Both the position numbers and the translations under genes were made by a program. From Fastidiosipila sp963510375 (GTDB lineage: Bacteria; Bacillota; Clostridia; Saccharofermentanales; Fastidiosipilaceae): a stretch of DNA of 64,000 nt. The DNA is taken from positions 62,001 to 126,000 of the forward strand of contig CAUPES010000002.1 in assembly GCA_963510375.1 (NCBI GenBank), given 5' to 3'. The notes beneath the pieces are model-generated. The model was not told the DNA's origin. It did no database searches and saw only the letters and a list, made by a program, of their open reading frames with translations. Positions 1 to 7,694 of the stretch are shown here, in pieces. Every line of letters starts with the position of its first letter. The stretch's first letter is position 1.

Positions 1-1005
1 ATTTTCACAGTTGATTCACATGAGATTGAAACTGAAATAATTCCTATGCTTGAACAAGATAAGACCAATGTCTTTGATGACTTTGGTCTTTTTTCTGTTG
101 GACAAGATTTTGATCAAGCGGTAATTAAAGCCTATTTTTTAGAAGTAAAAGATAATAAAGTAGCTGTTAATTTGTATATGGGCGTGGGTGAAATTTTTCG
201 CAATGAGAATAATGTAGTTTTCACAACTAATAATATTCCTAAAGGTAAATTAAGCCCAGAACTTATGACTAAACGAATTGTAGCTGAAATTGATTTTATC
301 TCTGGTTTTTTTGAAGATTTAAGATACGATGTTTCTTACAATTTAATTAAAGCTGAACAAATAGAGGAGCTAAATAAAGTTTCAGCTGAAATATTTCAAC
401 TTACAGACCGAATTTTGGTTAATCCTAGTACAGAAGATTTAGATTTTTCTGAACAAGAAAATCAAAAACTTATCAATATAATTCCTTCTTCCGCTTATGG
501 ATCAGGTAGAGATGAAACTACATCTTTAGCGGCAAAGACTTTGGATGATCTATTACAAAAATTAGAAAAAAATCAGGACTTGAGAAGTCTTGAAGTGCTT
601 GATTTGGGAACTGGATCAGGTATTTTAGCCATTATTGCGGCGAAATTAGGAGTACGAAGTATAAAAGCTGTTGATATTGACCGAGATGCTATTAAGATAG
701 CAAAAGATACAGCTAAACTAAATGAAGTTTCTGAATTTATTGATTTTGCTAATGAGGAATTAGTTAATCAAGATAAGTACGACTTGATTTTGGCTAATTT
801 ATCATCTGAACTAATTATTAATTTAGCGAAAGATTTTCCAAAACACCTAAAAAGTGAAAGTTATTTAATTTTAGCAGGCATAAATCAGCTTGAGTTAGAA
901 GATGTTTTAGCTGAATTTAGAAGGATTAGGAATGCAAACTTTAAGATTTTGAAAACATCTGAGTTAAATCAATGGGTTACTTTACTTTTGTCTTACAAAG
1001 CGTAG
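1..1005 (+). CDS. prmA: Ribosomal protein L11 methyltransferase PrmA (5' end outside window)
   Basis: Methylates ribosomal protein L11 using S-adenosylmethionine. The reading frame is open from base 1, and the residues before the first visible ATG (position 46) fit the N-terminal part of PrmA, so the true start lies upstream of the window. Counting from that ATG, the SAM-binding motif LDLGTGSG is at residues 185-192, followed by the acidic motif AVDID. The AFGTGxHxTT motif that precedes the SAM fold in PrmA appears as AYGSGRDETT, with the usual His replaced by Asp. A later ILANLSSELI matches the PrmA catalytic-loop region. The N-terminal substrate-binding half is divergent. The assignment rests on the methyltransferase fold plus the PrmA-type motif order; a divergent PrmA-like enzyme with another target is possible. 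Confidence 0.82.
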   Translation: MFTVDSHEIETEIIPMLEQDKTNVFDDFGLFSVGQDFDQAVIKAYFLEVKDNKVAVNLYMGVGEIFRNENNVVFTTNNIPKGKLSPELMTKRIVAEIDFISGFFEDLRYDVSYNLIKAEQIEELNKVSAEIFQLTDRILVNPSTEDLDFSEQENQKLINIIPSSAYGSGRDETTSLAAKTLDDLLQKLEKNQDLRSLEVLDLGTGSGILAIIAAKLGVRSIKAVDIDRDAIKIAKDTAKLNEVSEFIDFANEELVNQDKYDLILANLSSELIINLAKDFPKHLKSESYLILAGINQLELEDVLAEFRRIRNANFKILKTSELNQWVTLLLSYKA

Positions 1006-1021
1006 AGTTTTTGCTTATAAT
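993..1021 (+). promoter_or_regulatory. Putative sigma-A promoter of pfkA
   Basis: TTACAA (993-998) and TATAAT (1016-1021) are separated by 17 bases, overlapping the end of prmA and about 38 bases ahead of the pfkA start. The -10 is perfect and the -35 matches four of six positions. Confidence 0.55.
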
Positions 1022-1058
1022 ATATATATAAATCTTTTCCTAATGAAAGGGGATAATT

Positions 1059-2141
1059 ATGTTAAGAGTAGGTATGTTGACTTCAGGCGGAGACTGTCAA
1101 GGTCTAAATGCAGCAATGAGAGGTGTTGCCAAAACTCTATTTGAATTGAATGATGATGTAGAGATTTTAGGTTATCAAGATGGTTTCAGAGGACTAATTG
1201 AGGGCGATTATAAGATTATGAAGCCAAGTGATTTTTCAGGAATCTTGACTTTAGGGGGTACGATATTAGGTACTTCCAGACAACCCTTCAAAGAGATTGA
1301 TAATTATGTTAATGGTAAGGATGGCGAGACTAGATGCGAAGCTATGGTAAGAAATTACCAAGAACAAAATCTAGATTGCTTAGTTGTTCTTGGTGGTAAT
1401 GGTAGCCATAAATCAGCTAACCGTCTTGCTGAAGAAGGCTTGAATGTCATTACTTTGCCAAAGACTATTGATAAAGATATCTATGGTTCAGAGATGACTT
1501 TTGGATTCCAAAGTGCTGTCAATATTGCAACAGATGTTATAGATGGGATCCATACTACAGCAACCTCACATGGAAGAATTTTTATTGTTGAATTAATGGG
1601 AAATAAAGCAGGTTGGTTAACTTTACATGCTGGCGTAGCTGGTGGTGCTGATATAATTTTAATTCCAGAAATTAACTATGAAATTGATAAAGTTTTAGCA
1701 GCTATTGAAGAGAGAAATAAACAAGGTAAGAAATTCTCTATTATAGCAATGGCTGAGGGTTCAAAGAGCAAAGATGATTCCAACTTATCTTCTTCAGAAT
1801 ATGCAGAGATGTTGAAAGAAAAGGGATATCCTTCTGGAACATATAAATTCGCTGATGAATTATCGAAAGAGCTTGACCAAGAAGTTAGAGTTACTGTACC
1901 AGGACACTACCAAAGAGGTGGTGCACCTTGCCCATTTGATAGAGTTTTCGCTAGTGAATGTGGTGCTTATGGTGCTGAATTGATTTTAAAAGGGAAATTT
2001 GGAAGATCAGTTGTCCAAGTAAACAATGAAATTACAAGTTTGCCAATTGATGAAGTTGCAGGTAAGAAAAACTTAGTCCCAGCAAATTGTGAATTAGTTA
2101 GAGTAGCAAAAGATATGGGAATAAGTTTTGGCGATGAATAG
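1059..2141 (+). CDS. pfkA: 6-phosphofructokinase
   Basis: Phosphorylates fructose 6-phosphate to fructose 1,6-bisphosphate in glycolysis. At 360 residues it fits the longer clostridial/actinobacterial PfkA group rather than the 320-residue Bacillus type. Motifs: GGDCQGLNAAMRG at 10-22, GGNGS at 112-116, PKTIDKD at 134-140 with the catalytic Asp of TID, an MGNKAGW substrate loop near 180, and PGHYQRGGAPCPFDR near 281-295. The residue equivalent to E. coli Gly104 is Gly (ATP type), while Lys follows the Pro of PKTID (as in PPi enzymes and group III ATP enzymes), so the phosphoryl donor is probably ATP but not certain. An Asn replaces the usual Asp in GGDG, and Lys replaces Asn in TIDND. The Shine-Dalgarno AAAGGGG sits 8 bases before the ATG. 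Confidence 0.93.
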   Translation: MLRVGMLTSGGDCQGLNAAMRGVAKTLFELNDDVEILGYQDGFRGLIEGDYKIMKPSDFSGILTLGGTILGTSRQPFKEIDNYVNGKDGETRCEAMVRNYQEQNLDCLVVLGGNGSHKSANRLAEEGLNVITLPKTIDKDIYGSEMTFGFQSAVNIATDVIDGIHTTATSHGRIFIVELMGNKAGWLTLHAGVAGGADIILIPEINYEIDKVLAAIEERNKQGKKFSIIAMAEGSKSKDDSNLSSSEYAEMLKEKGYPSGTYKFADELSKELDQEVRVTVPGHYQRGGAPCPFDRVFASECGAYGAELILKGKFGRSVVQVNNEITSLPIDEVAGKKNLVPANCELVRVAKDMGISFGDE

Positions 2142-2186
2142 TCTTTTAGGCTTTTAGAGTTAATAAATTTTTAAAAACAAATTAGC

Positions 2187-2222
2187 TATAATTTATGCAC
2201 TGGATATTTATCTGGTGCATAA
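2187..2222 (+). promoter_or_regulatory. -10 element followed by a 30-base palindrome ahead of the HlyD-like gene
   Basis: A perfect TATAAT at 2187-2192 is followed directly by an inverted repeat at 2193-2222: TTATGCAC plus six bases, a two-base centre, and the complementary arm ending GTGCATAA. Fourteen base pairs can form, two of them wobbles. No good -35 is visible. The palindrome covers the likely transcription start, so it could be an operator or a 5' hairpin; weak termination of pfkA is a third possibility because only a short T-rich stretch follows. Confidence 0.5.
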
Positions 2223-2249
2223 TTTAATAGAGGATTATGGTGAGATATT

Positions 2250-3623
2250 TTGACAAATAATGTTAGCGACAATTCAAATATTAATGAGCGTCAAGCTGAG
2301 AGAAATTCTAGAGCAGACTTGTTAGTTAGGCGTCAAGAGCAAGAGGAAAAAAGACTGCGTCAACGTTTTTATATTATGATTGTTTTTGTGGTCGTAATAA
2401 TAATACTAGCTATTGCTATGATTAATATAATTAGGTCAGAATCTAAGCCTAAACCTCAACTATATATACTTGTTCCAGGAAATTTGGAGAAGAATATCGA
2501 GAGTAAATCTTTGATCCTTAGAGATGAGATTCAATTAGAAGCCAGTAATACTGGTGTAATGGTAGCTGGGGTAACTAGTGGTGAAAAGATTGCTGTCAAT
2601 GATCCAGTTGCGAAAATTATCGATCTCCAAGCGGAGAATGAGCGTAAAAAATTAGCTAAAATTAATGAAGATATTTCTGTAAGACAACTTGAGTTACTGA
2701 ATGAACATAATTTACCGGATGATGGTTTAGTGGAAAGGATTTATTCTAAATATGATTTGCAATTAATTGATTATATAAAAACTTTGCATGATATTGCTAA
2801 TGGCAAACTGCCTATGGACAACACATCCATGATTCAAGAAAAGTTGAGCTTGAAATTGAAAGAGCGTAGTGAAAACTTGAATGCTCTTGATTTTAATGAT
2901 GAGAAAATTATTAATTTGCAAAGCAGGAAGTCGGATTTAGAGAAATACTTAAAGAATTACGAAACTCCTATAGTCAGTAAAAATAGTGGATTTGTAAGTT
3001 ATTTAATAGATCAATATAGTAAAACAATAACACAAGAAGATATCGATAATATTGATCCCGAGACCATTGTAAATGCAGATATAGATGTTCATAAAGAGAA
3101 AAATATGCTGAAGTTGAATCTTAATAAGGGTCAAAGTGCATTAAGTTTAATTACTAGTTTTAATCAAAATTTCGTAGTTCCTGTAGAGAAAAAATATGCT
3201 GACAAATTTGAAGTTGGTAATATATATGATCTTAAGTTTCCAAGAGAGAATATGGAATTAAATGCAGTTAGATTAGATTCAATGAAAGAAAAAGGAGAAT
3301 ACGTTGTTTTAACATTTTATACTAGTCAAAAGATTGGAGACTTTGCTGACTTAAGATATACACCTGTCAGTATGAAAATTAAATCTGTTCAAGGTTTAAA
3401 AGTTCCTCAATCTGCAGTTGTTAGATCTAAAGATGGTAAAAAGGCTTCATTAATGGTACTAAGAAAGGCATATATATATGAACAGGAAATAGATATATTA
3501 GCCGAAGATGATGAATATGTAATTATTGCTGATAAAGAAGATTCTTCAAAAGAACTAAAAGATGGTGGTGTAATTGTTCAAAATCCAGAAACTGTTAAAG
3601 CGGGCGAAAAATTAATGTCGTAA
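2250..3623 (+). CDS. HlyD-like membrane-anchored adaptor protein
   Basis: A 457-residue protein with a polar, charged N-terminus, one transmembrane segment at about residues 40-62, and a large extracytoplasmic part. The region after the membrane segment reads like the barrel-sandwich/HlyD fold of membrane fusion proteins: a short beta stretch (GVMVAGVTSGEKIAVNDPVA), a coiled-coil-like helical middle at about 130-240, then SKNSGFVSYLID returning to the barrel. It starts with TTG preceded by AGAGGATTATGGTGAG. Similar HlyD-like genes are often found just upstream of yggS and sepF in clostridia; here sepF follows at 376 bases but yggS is absent. No transporter partner is adjacent, so an efflux role is not supported; a cell-envelope or division-linked role is inference. 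Confidence 0.65.
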   Translation: MTNNVSDNSNINERQAERNSRADLLVRRQEQEEKRLRQRFYIMIVFVVVIIILAIAMINIIRSESKPKPQLYILVPGNLEKNIESKSLILRDEIQLEASNTGVMVAGVTSGEKIAVNDPVAKIIDLQAENERKKLAKINEDISVRQLELLNEHNLPDDGLVERIYSKYDLQLIDYIKTLHDIANGKLPMDNTSMIQEKLSLKLKERSENLNALDFNDEKIINLQSRKSDLEKYLKNYETPIVSKNSGFVSYLIDQYSKTITQEDIDNIDPETIVNADIDVHKEKNMLKLNLNKGQSALSLITSFNQNFVVPVEKKYADKFEVGNIYDLKFPRENMELNAVRLDSMKEKGEYVVLTFYTSQKIGDFADLRYTPVSMKIKSVQGLKVPQSAVVRSKDGKKASLMVLRKAYIYEQEIDILAEDDEYVIIADKEDSSKELKDGGVIVQNPETVKAGEKLMS

Positions 3624-3665
3624 AATATTCGAAATATTTAAATTTTATAAAATACAACAACTTAG

Positions 3666-3693
3666 AAGGAAGGTGAAAAGCCTTCCTTTTTTT
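3666..3693 (+). terminator. Rho-independent terminator after the HlyD-like gene
   Basis: AAGGAAGG (3666-3673) pairs perfectly with CCTTCCTT (3681-3688), with a seven-base loop and a T run continuing to 3693. Confidence 0.9.
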
Positions 3694-3936
3694 GTCTATG
3701 ATTTGTGGAAAACAGGAGTAAAGAAAGATGAAAATAGTTTATATAGTGTCTACAGACAAAAAACTAATAAAGAAATAGGTTTTAATGTGGAAAAGTGTTG
3801 TTGGTGCAAGAACAAAAATGTGGGAAACTAACAGAAAAAGAAATGCTAAATTGGGCTGGTAATTAAAACGATTTACGCTAATTTTAGAGATTATGTTACA
3901 AATGAGTTACAAAACTAAAATCCGCCTTAAGTGGAC
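3694..3936. other. Intergenic stretch between terminator and sepF promoter
   Basis: About 240 bases without a conserved gene that I recognise. The only coding candidate is a 25-codon reading frame at 3785-3862, listed separately. I see no riboswitch-like fold and no strong inverted repeat here. Confidence 0.5.
3785..3862 (+). CDS. Possible 25-residue small protein (low confidence)
   Basis: ATG to TAA reads 25 codons giving a basic, Trp-containing peptide (Trp at 2, 13 and 25; ten Lys/Arg). An AGG lies 6 bases upstream but no full Shine-Dalgarno. It resembles no family I know and may be chance. Confidence 0.15.
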   Translation: MWKSVVGARTKMWETNRKRNAKLGW

Positions 3937-3965
3937 TTGTTTAATAAAAAGTGTATGTATATAAT
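3937..3965 (+). promoter_or_regulatory. Putative sigma-A promoter of sepF
   Basis: TTGTTT (3937-3942) and a perfect TATAAT (3960-3965) are separated by exactly 17 bases, 35 bases ahead of the sepF start codon. Confidence 0.7.
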
Positions 3966-3999
3966 AGACATATGAATTAATTAGAGGAGTACTTGAGAC

Positions 4000-4671
4000 A
4001 TGGGCATTTTCAAGAATGGTATAGAAAGTATAAAAGATATGTTTTCTAATTATGAAGACGAGGATTACGTATCAAATTTAATAGTAGAAGATGATGATTA
4101 TTATGATTACGATGATCAAGAAGATAATGGTTATGAAATTAATGATTATCATGAATATCTTGAGCCTTTAAATTCAAATAGTGCCTATGAGGATGAGTTA
4201 AATATAAATACTTCTTCAAATGATATGTATAGTATGAAGATATTTACCGAACCAGCAAGTGAGATTATTAATTCTAGAAGATTTGATTTTAAAAAAGACG
4301 ATAGAAAAGAGGCAATTAATATGAATAATCAAGAACCACGTTTGGTAAATTTTAAAGATGTTAACTCACAAAAAATGCTTGTAATTAGACCTAATTCTCT
4401 TGAAGAAGGTCAAGAGGTTGCAGCTCAAATTAGAGCAGGTAAAATTTGTGTTGTAAACTTTGAAGATACAGATAGCAGATTAGCTCAAAGAATAATTGAT
4501 TTCTTAACAGGTGCAGCTTATAGCTTGGGTGGAACTGTTTCACCAATTTCAAGCTTGATATTTGTGGTTGCCCCATTAAATGTAGCTGTTTCAGAAGGTT
4601 CTGCTGACAGCAGTAGATATGATGAAAATAGAGATTACTCAGATTTAAGAAGAGTAGTAAATGGTCTATAG
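4000..4671 (+). CDS. sepF: Cell division protein SepF
   Basis: SepF binds the inner membrane face and FtsZ, aligning and tethering the Z ring in Gram-positive bacteria. The conserved globular SepF domain occupies about residues 108-200, with the typical core IRAGKICVVNFE and the glycine-containing LTGAAYSLGGTV dimer-interface region. The N-terminus MGIFKNGIESIKDMF can form the amphipathic membrane-targeting helix, followed by a long acidic Asp/Glu/Tyr-rich linker. At 223 residues it is longer than Bacillus SepF, the excess lying in the linker. It has its own promoter and terminator and so is probably monocistronic; the usual neighbours yggS, ylmG and divIVA are absent. Start supported by GAGGAG 10 bases upstream. 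Confidence 0.92.
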   Translation: MGIFKNGIESIKDMFSNYEDEDYVSNLIVEDDDYYDYDDQEDNGYEINDYHEYLEPLNSNSAYEDELNINTSSNDMYSMKIFTEPASEIINSRRFDFKKDDRKEAINMNNQEPRLVNFKDVNSQKMLVIRPNSLEEGQEVAAQIRAGKICVVNFEDTDSRLAQRIIDFLTGAAYSLGGTVSPISSLIFVVAPLNVAVSEGSADSSRYDENRDYSDLRRVVNGL

Positions 4672-4744
4672 TTTATAAAGAAACCTTTGTCTTGTTCAAC
4701 TCCTTTTGATTACGAAATTCTTTATAAAGTATGACAATTAGCAA

Positions 4745-4782
4745 GGAACAGTTAAACGGTAATTCGTTTAGCTGTTCTTTTG
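4745..4782 (+). terminator. Rho-independent terminator after sepF
   Basis: GAACAG plus TAAACG on the left arm pairs with CGTTTA plus CTGTTC on the right, with one mismatch, a loop near 4760 and TTTT at the end. Confidence 0.85.
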
Positions 4783-4922
4783 CATTTGGGTTTGTATATT
4801 TAAGTTTGAATTAAAAGATAAAAATTAATAATTTCGAGATCATAAATACAATATTTAAAAAATTATTAACTTAAGAATCTGTATAATATTTTGAATAAAG
4901 GACAGGGGTAGGTATAGTTGTA

Positions 4923-6074
4923 ATGAAAGATAGTAATACTAGTAAATTTAGCAAAATAAATATTTGGAAGCTGATTTGCTTACTAGTTATTATATTTGTT
5001 TTGTTATTAAGATTATATTTTAGAAACAATGCTGCTGCAGCTGAAGCTTATGTAAGAAATATTTATCCAACACTTACGGCAATTTGGAGAGTCAGTAATA
5101 ACATCTTACCTTTTTCGTTAAGTGAAGTTTTTGTAATATTGCTACCTTTATCTATAGTATTTATATTAATAATAAGCACTATTAATTTAATAAAAGCAAG
5201 GAATAGAAAAAACTTTTTAGCTAGTTATTTAAAGAAATTTTTGTCTATATTTTTAGTGTTAGTAACATTTTTTGTAAGCACATTTTTCCTGAATTTTGGA
5301 TTTGCTTATCACAGAGAAAGCCTTGCTAATAACTTGAAATATGATGTAAGCCCTGTAAGTGTAGAGCGCTTGGCAAGGACTACAGAACTTCTAGTTAATG
5401 AATTGAATGTTTTAGCTGATGATGTCTCCAGAGATGTAAATGGACAGTTTGTCTCTAACACAAATTTAGATGAATTATTGAAAAATATCTACCAAGAATA
5501 TAAGCATTTGGCAGAGGTTAGTGATAATGACTTTTTGAAAAACTACCTTTTTTATGGAGCAGTTAGATTAAAACCAGTATGTTTGTCACATTACTGGTCT
5601 TATACCGGAACAACTGGTATGTTCATGCCTTTTTGGATGGAATCAAATGTTAATGTCGATGTTAGTCCAGATGAATTAATTTTTACTGCTTTGCATGAGA
5701 TTGCTCATAGTTATGGTTTTGCAAGAGAAAATGAAGCTAATTTTTTAGCTTTTTTAGTCGGTAGAACTAGCGAATGTGTAGATATTAGATACGCCGCTAT
5801 TTTGAATGCTTTTGTATATTTGAGCAATGCTCTTTACTCGGCAAATTATAATCTACATGAAGTTATGTATTCAAATTTAAATGATAAGGTCAAAATTGAT
5901 TTACATCGAAGAAATATTTATTGGAATCAATTTCAAGGACCGGTTAAAAAGATAAGTAATAAAGCTAACGATATTTATTTGAAATCAAATGCACAAGAAT
6001 CGGGAATACACAGTTATGGTGAAGTTGTGGATTTAATTGTTGCATTTTATGACAAGCATGAAACTTCGAATTAA
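4923..6074 (+). CDS. DUF3810-family membrane protein with HExxH metalloprotease motif
   Basis: A 383-residue protein with three predicted membrane segments in the first 130 residues (about 16-33, 63-85 and 105-127), then a long extracytoplasmic part. It contains ALHEIAHSYGF, a zinc-metalloprotease HExxH motif, followed by ENEANFLAFL in which a Glu could be the third ligand. This layout (three membrane helices, YWSYTGTTGMFMPFWMESNVN, HEIAH) matches the DUF3810 family, whose substrates are unknown. A perfect TATAAT lies about 50 bases upstream but no good -35 is seen. The purine-rich site AGGGGTAGG is unusually far from the ATG. It ends with TAA shortly before the ppx-like gene and may be cotranscribed with it. 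Confidence 0.8.
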   Translation: MKDSNTSKFSKINIWKLICLLVIIFVLLLRLYFRNNAAAAEAYVRNIYPTLTAIWRVSNNILPFSLSEVFVILLPLSIVFILIISTINLIKARNRKNFLASYLKKFLSIFLVLVTFFVSTFFLNFGFAYHRESLANNLKYDVSPVSVERLARTTELLVNELNVLADDVSRDVNGQFVSNTNLDELLKNIYQEYKHLAEVSDNDFLKNYLFYGAVRLKPVCLSHYWSYTGTTGMFMPFWMESNVNVDVSPDELIFTALHEIAHSYGFARENEANFLAFLVGRTSECVDIRYAAILNAFVYLSNALYSANYNLHEVMYSNLNDKVKIDLHRRNIYWNQFQGPVKKISNKANDIYLKSNAQESGIHSYGEVVDLIVAFYDKHETSN

Positions 6075-6152
6075 ATATAGTTGAAGATGAAAAAATAACG
6101 CTGATAAGCTAAAATTATTTTAGGATAAATTATCAGAAAAGGAGAGTAGCAA

Positions 6153-7679
6153 ATGGCAGTAGAAATAATTGCAGCAATTGATATAGGTTCTAATGCACCA
6201 AGGCTAATGATTGCTGAAAAAGGCAAAAATAATGAACCAAGGGTTATAGAGAGCTTGCGTGCGAATTTATCGTTAGGAACTGATACGTATAATAAGCAAG
6301 TTATTGGCGAAGACAAATTATCAGAACTGTGCGAAATCCTTAATCGTTTCAAAGAAAAACTTAAAGAGTATAAGGTGAAAGCTGTTAAGGTTGTAGCGAC
6401 TTCGGCAGTTAGAGAAGCTCTAAATAGAGATTTTATTATTGCGAGAATTAAGCAGAGGACAGGCTTTGATTGTGAGATATTAAGTAACTCCGAAGAGCGC
6501 TATCTTCATAATCTAGCGTTAACAGAGAGCTTTCCTGAGTTTGAAAAAATGAGTGAAACTGGTTGTATATTTGTTGATATGGGTGCGGGAAGCCTGCAAG
6601 TATCAGCGTACAAGAACAAACGTAGGAAAATGAGTCAAAACTTGAAGTTAGGCTTCTTGAGAATGAATGAAGTGTTTAGTGAAATACAAGCACGATCAAG
6701 CAACTATGATCAAGTTATGAATGACTACATTACAGCTAAACTTTCATCCTTAGAGCTTTATGGTTTGAAAACTGAAGAAACTACTCTTCTGGCTGCAGGG
6801 AATGACCTAGAATATCTAAATAATTTTTCTGAAGTAGTTGAGTTTGAGGATAATTTTATTACTGATGTAGAACTAAATAAGCTTTATGACTTTTTGTTAC
6901 ATACATCTCCATTGGAGTTGACTCTGCATTACAATATTCCATCTGACGTTGCTGATAACATGTTGCCTTTAGTTATGATTTTAAATAAATTTTTAGAACC
7001 GTTGCAAATTAAAGGAATATATTTACCAAAAGTTTTATTGAGTAATGGTTTACTTATGGAAATGGCTAGAGCTACATATAGCTACAAAGTAAAGCATGAT
7101 CACGTCGGTGATATTGTTTCAGCCGTTAATGTAATGGCTACTAAATTTGGTGGAAATTTGAAGCATTTAGAAGCTAAGGAAAGAGATGCGGTGGCAATTC
7201 TACGAGTACTAGAGCAGAAATTTAAATTTGCTCCGAATTTTGAACTGCTACTAAAAGTAGCAGTTCTATTGGGAGAAGTTGGTAAATTTATTCTTCCTGA
7301 GGATTATCAAGATGCTAGTGCTTCCATAATTTTAAATAATGAGATTATAGGTATCAGTTATAGGTCTTTGGAAATAATAGCTGATGCAGTAATGTTCTCT
7401 GTGGGTAACGAAGTTCCTAATAATGATAGACTTAATTACAGAAGTTATGGCTATCGGCTACAAGTATTACAAACAGCTGCGATATTGAGAGTAGCTGATG
7501 CTTTGGAGTATTCTGCTAAAAATAAAATCAATAATATTGAAACTCGTTTGAAAAAGAGTGACTTAGAAATAATTGTTGATACTGATGAAGATATTACTTT
7601 GGAACATAGGATGCTAGGAATTAGGTCCAAATTATTAGAAGAGATGTTTGGAATTAATATTGATTTAAGAGAAGCTTAA
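6153..7679 (+). CDS. Ppx/GppA phosphatase-family protein
   Basis: Exopolyphosphatase/guanosine pentaphosphate phosphatase family, ASKHA (actin-like ATPase) fold. Residues 6-18 (AAIDIGSNAPRLM) are the first phosphate loop, and FVDMGAGSLQVSAY near 138-152 is the second. C-terminal residues 310-500 resemble the HD-like helical domain of long Ppx proteins. Both loops depart from the family: Pro occurs after GSNA where hydrophobic residues are usual, and GAGSLQ replaces the canonical GGGSTE, losing the Glu used in catalysis. Enzyme activity is therefore uncertain. The next gene, ppk1, begins 15 bases downstream, so the two form an operon linked to polyphosphate. Start ATG has AAAGGAGAG 7 bases upstream. 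Confidence 0.85.
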   Translation: MAVEIIAAIDIGSNAPRLMIAEKGKNNEPRVIESLRANLSLGTDTYNKQVIGEDKLSELCEILNRFKEKLKEYKVKAVKVVATSAVREALNRDFIIARIKQRTGFDCEILSNSEERYLHNLALTESFPEFEKMSETGCIFVDMGAGSLQVSAYKNKRRKMSQNLKLGFLRMNEVFSEIQARSSNYDQVMNDYITAKLSSLELYGLKTEETTLLAAGNDLEYLNNFSEVVEFEDNFITDVELNKLYDFLLHTSPLELTLHYNIPSDVADNMLPLVMILNKFLEPLQIKGIYLPKVLLSNGLLMEMARATYSYKVKHDHVGDIVSAVNVMATKFGGNLKHLEAKERDAVAILRVLEQKFKFAPNFELLLKVAVLLGEVGKFILPEDYQDASASIILNNEIIGISYRSLEIIADAVMFSVGNEVPNNDRLNYRSYGYRLQVLQTAAILRVADALEYSAKNKINNIETRLKKSDLEIIVDTDEDITLEHRMLGIRSKLLEEMFGINIDLREA

Positions 7680-7694
7680 TTCGGAGGATTTTAA

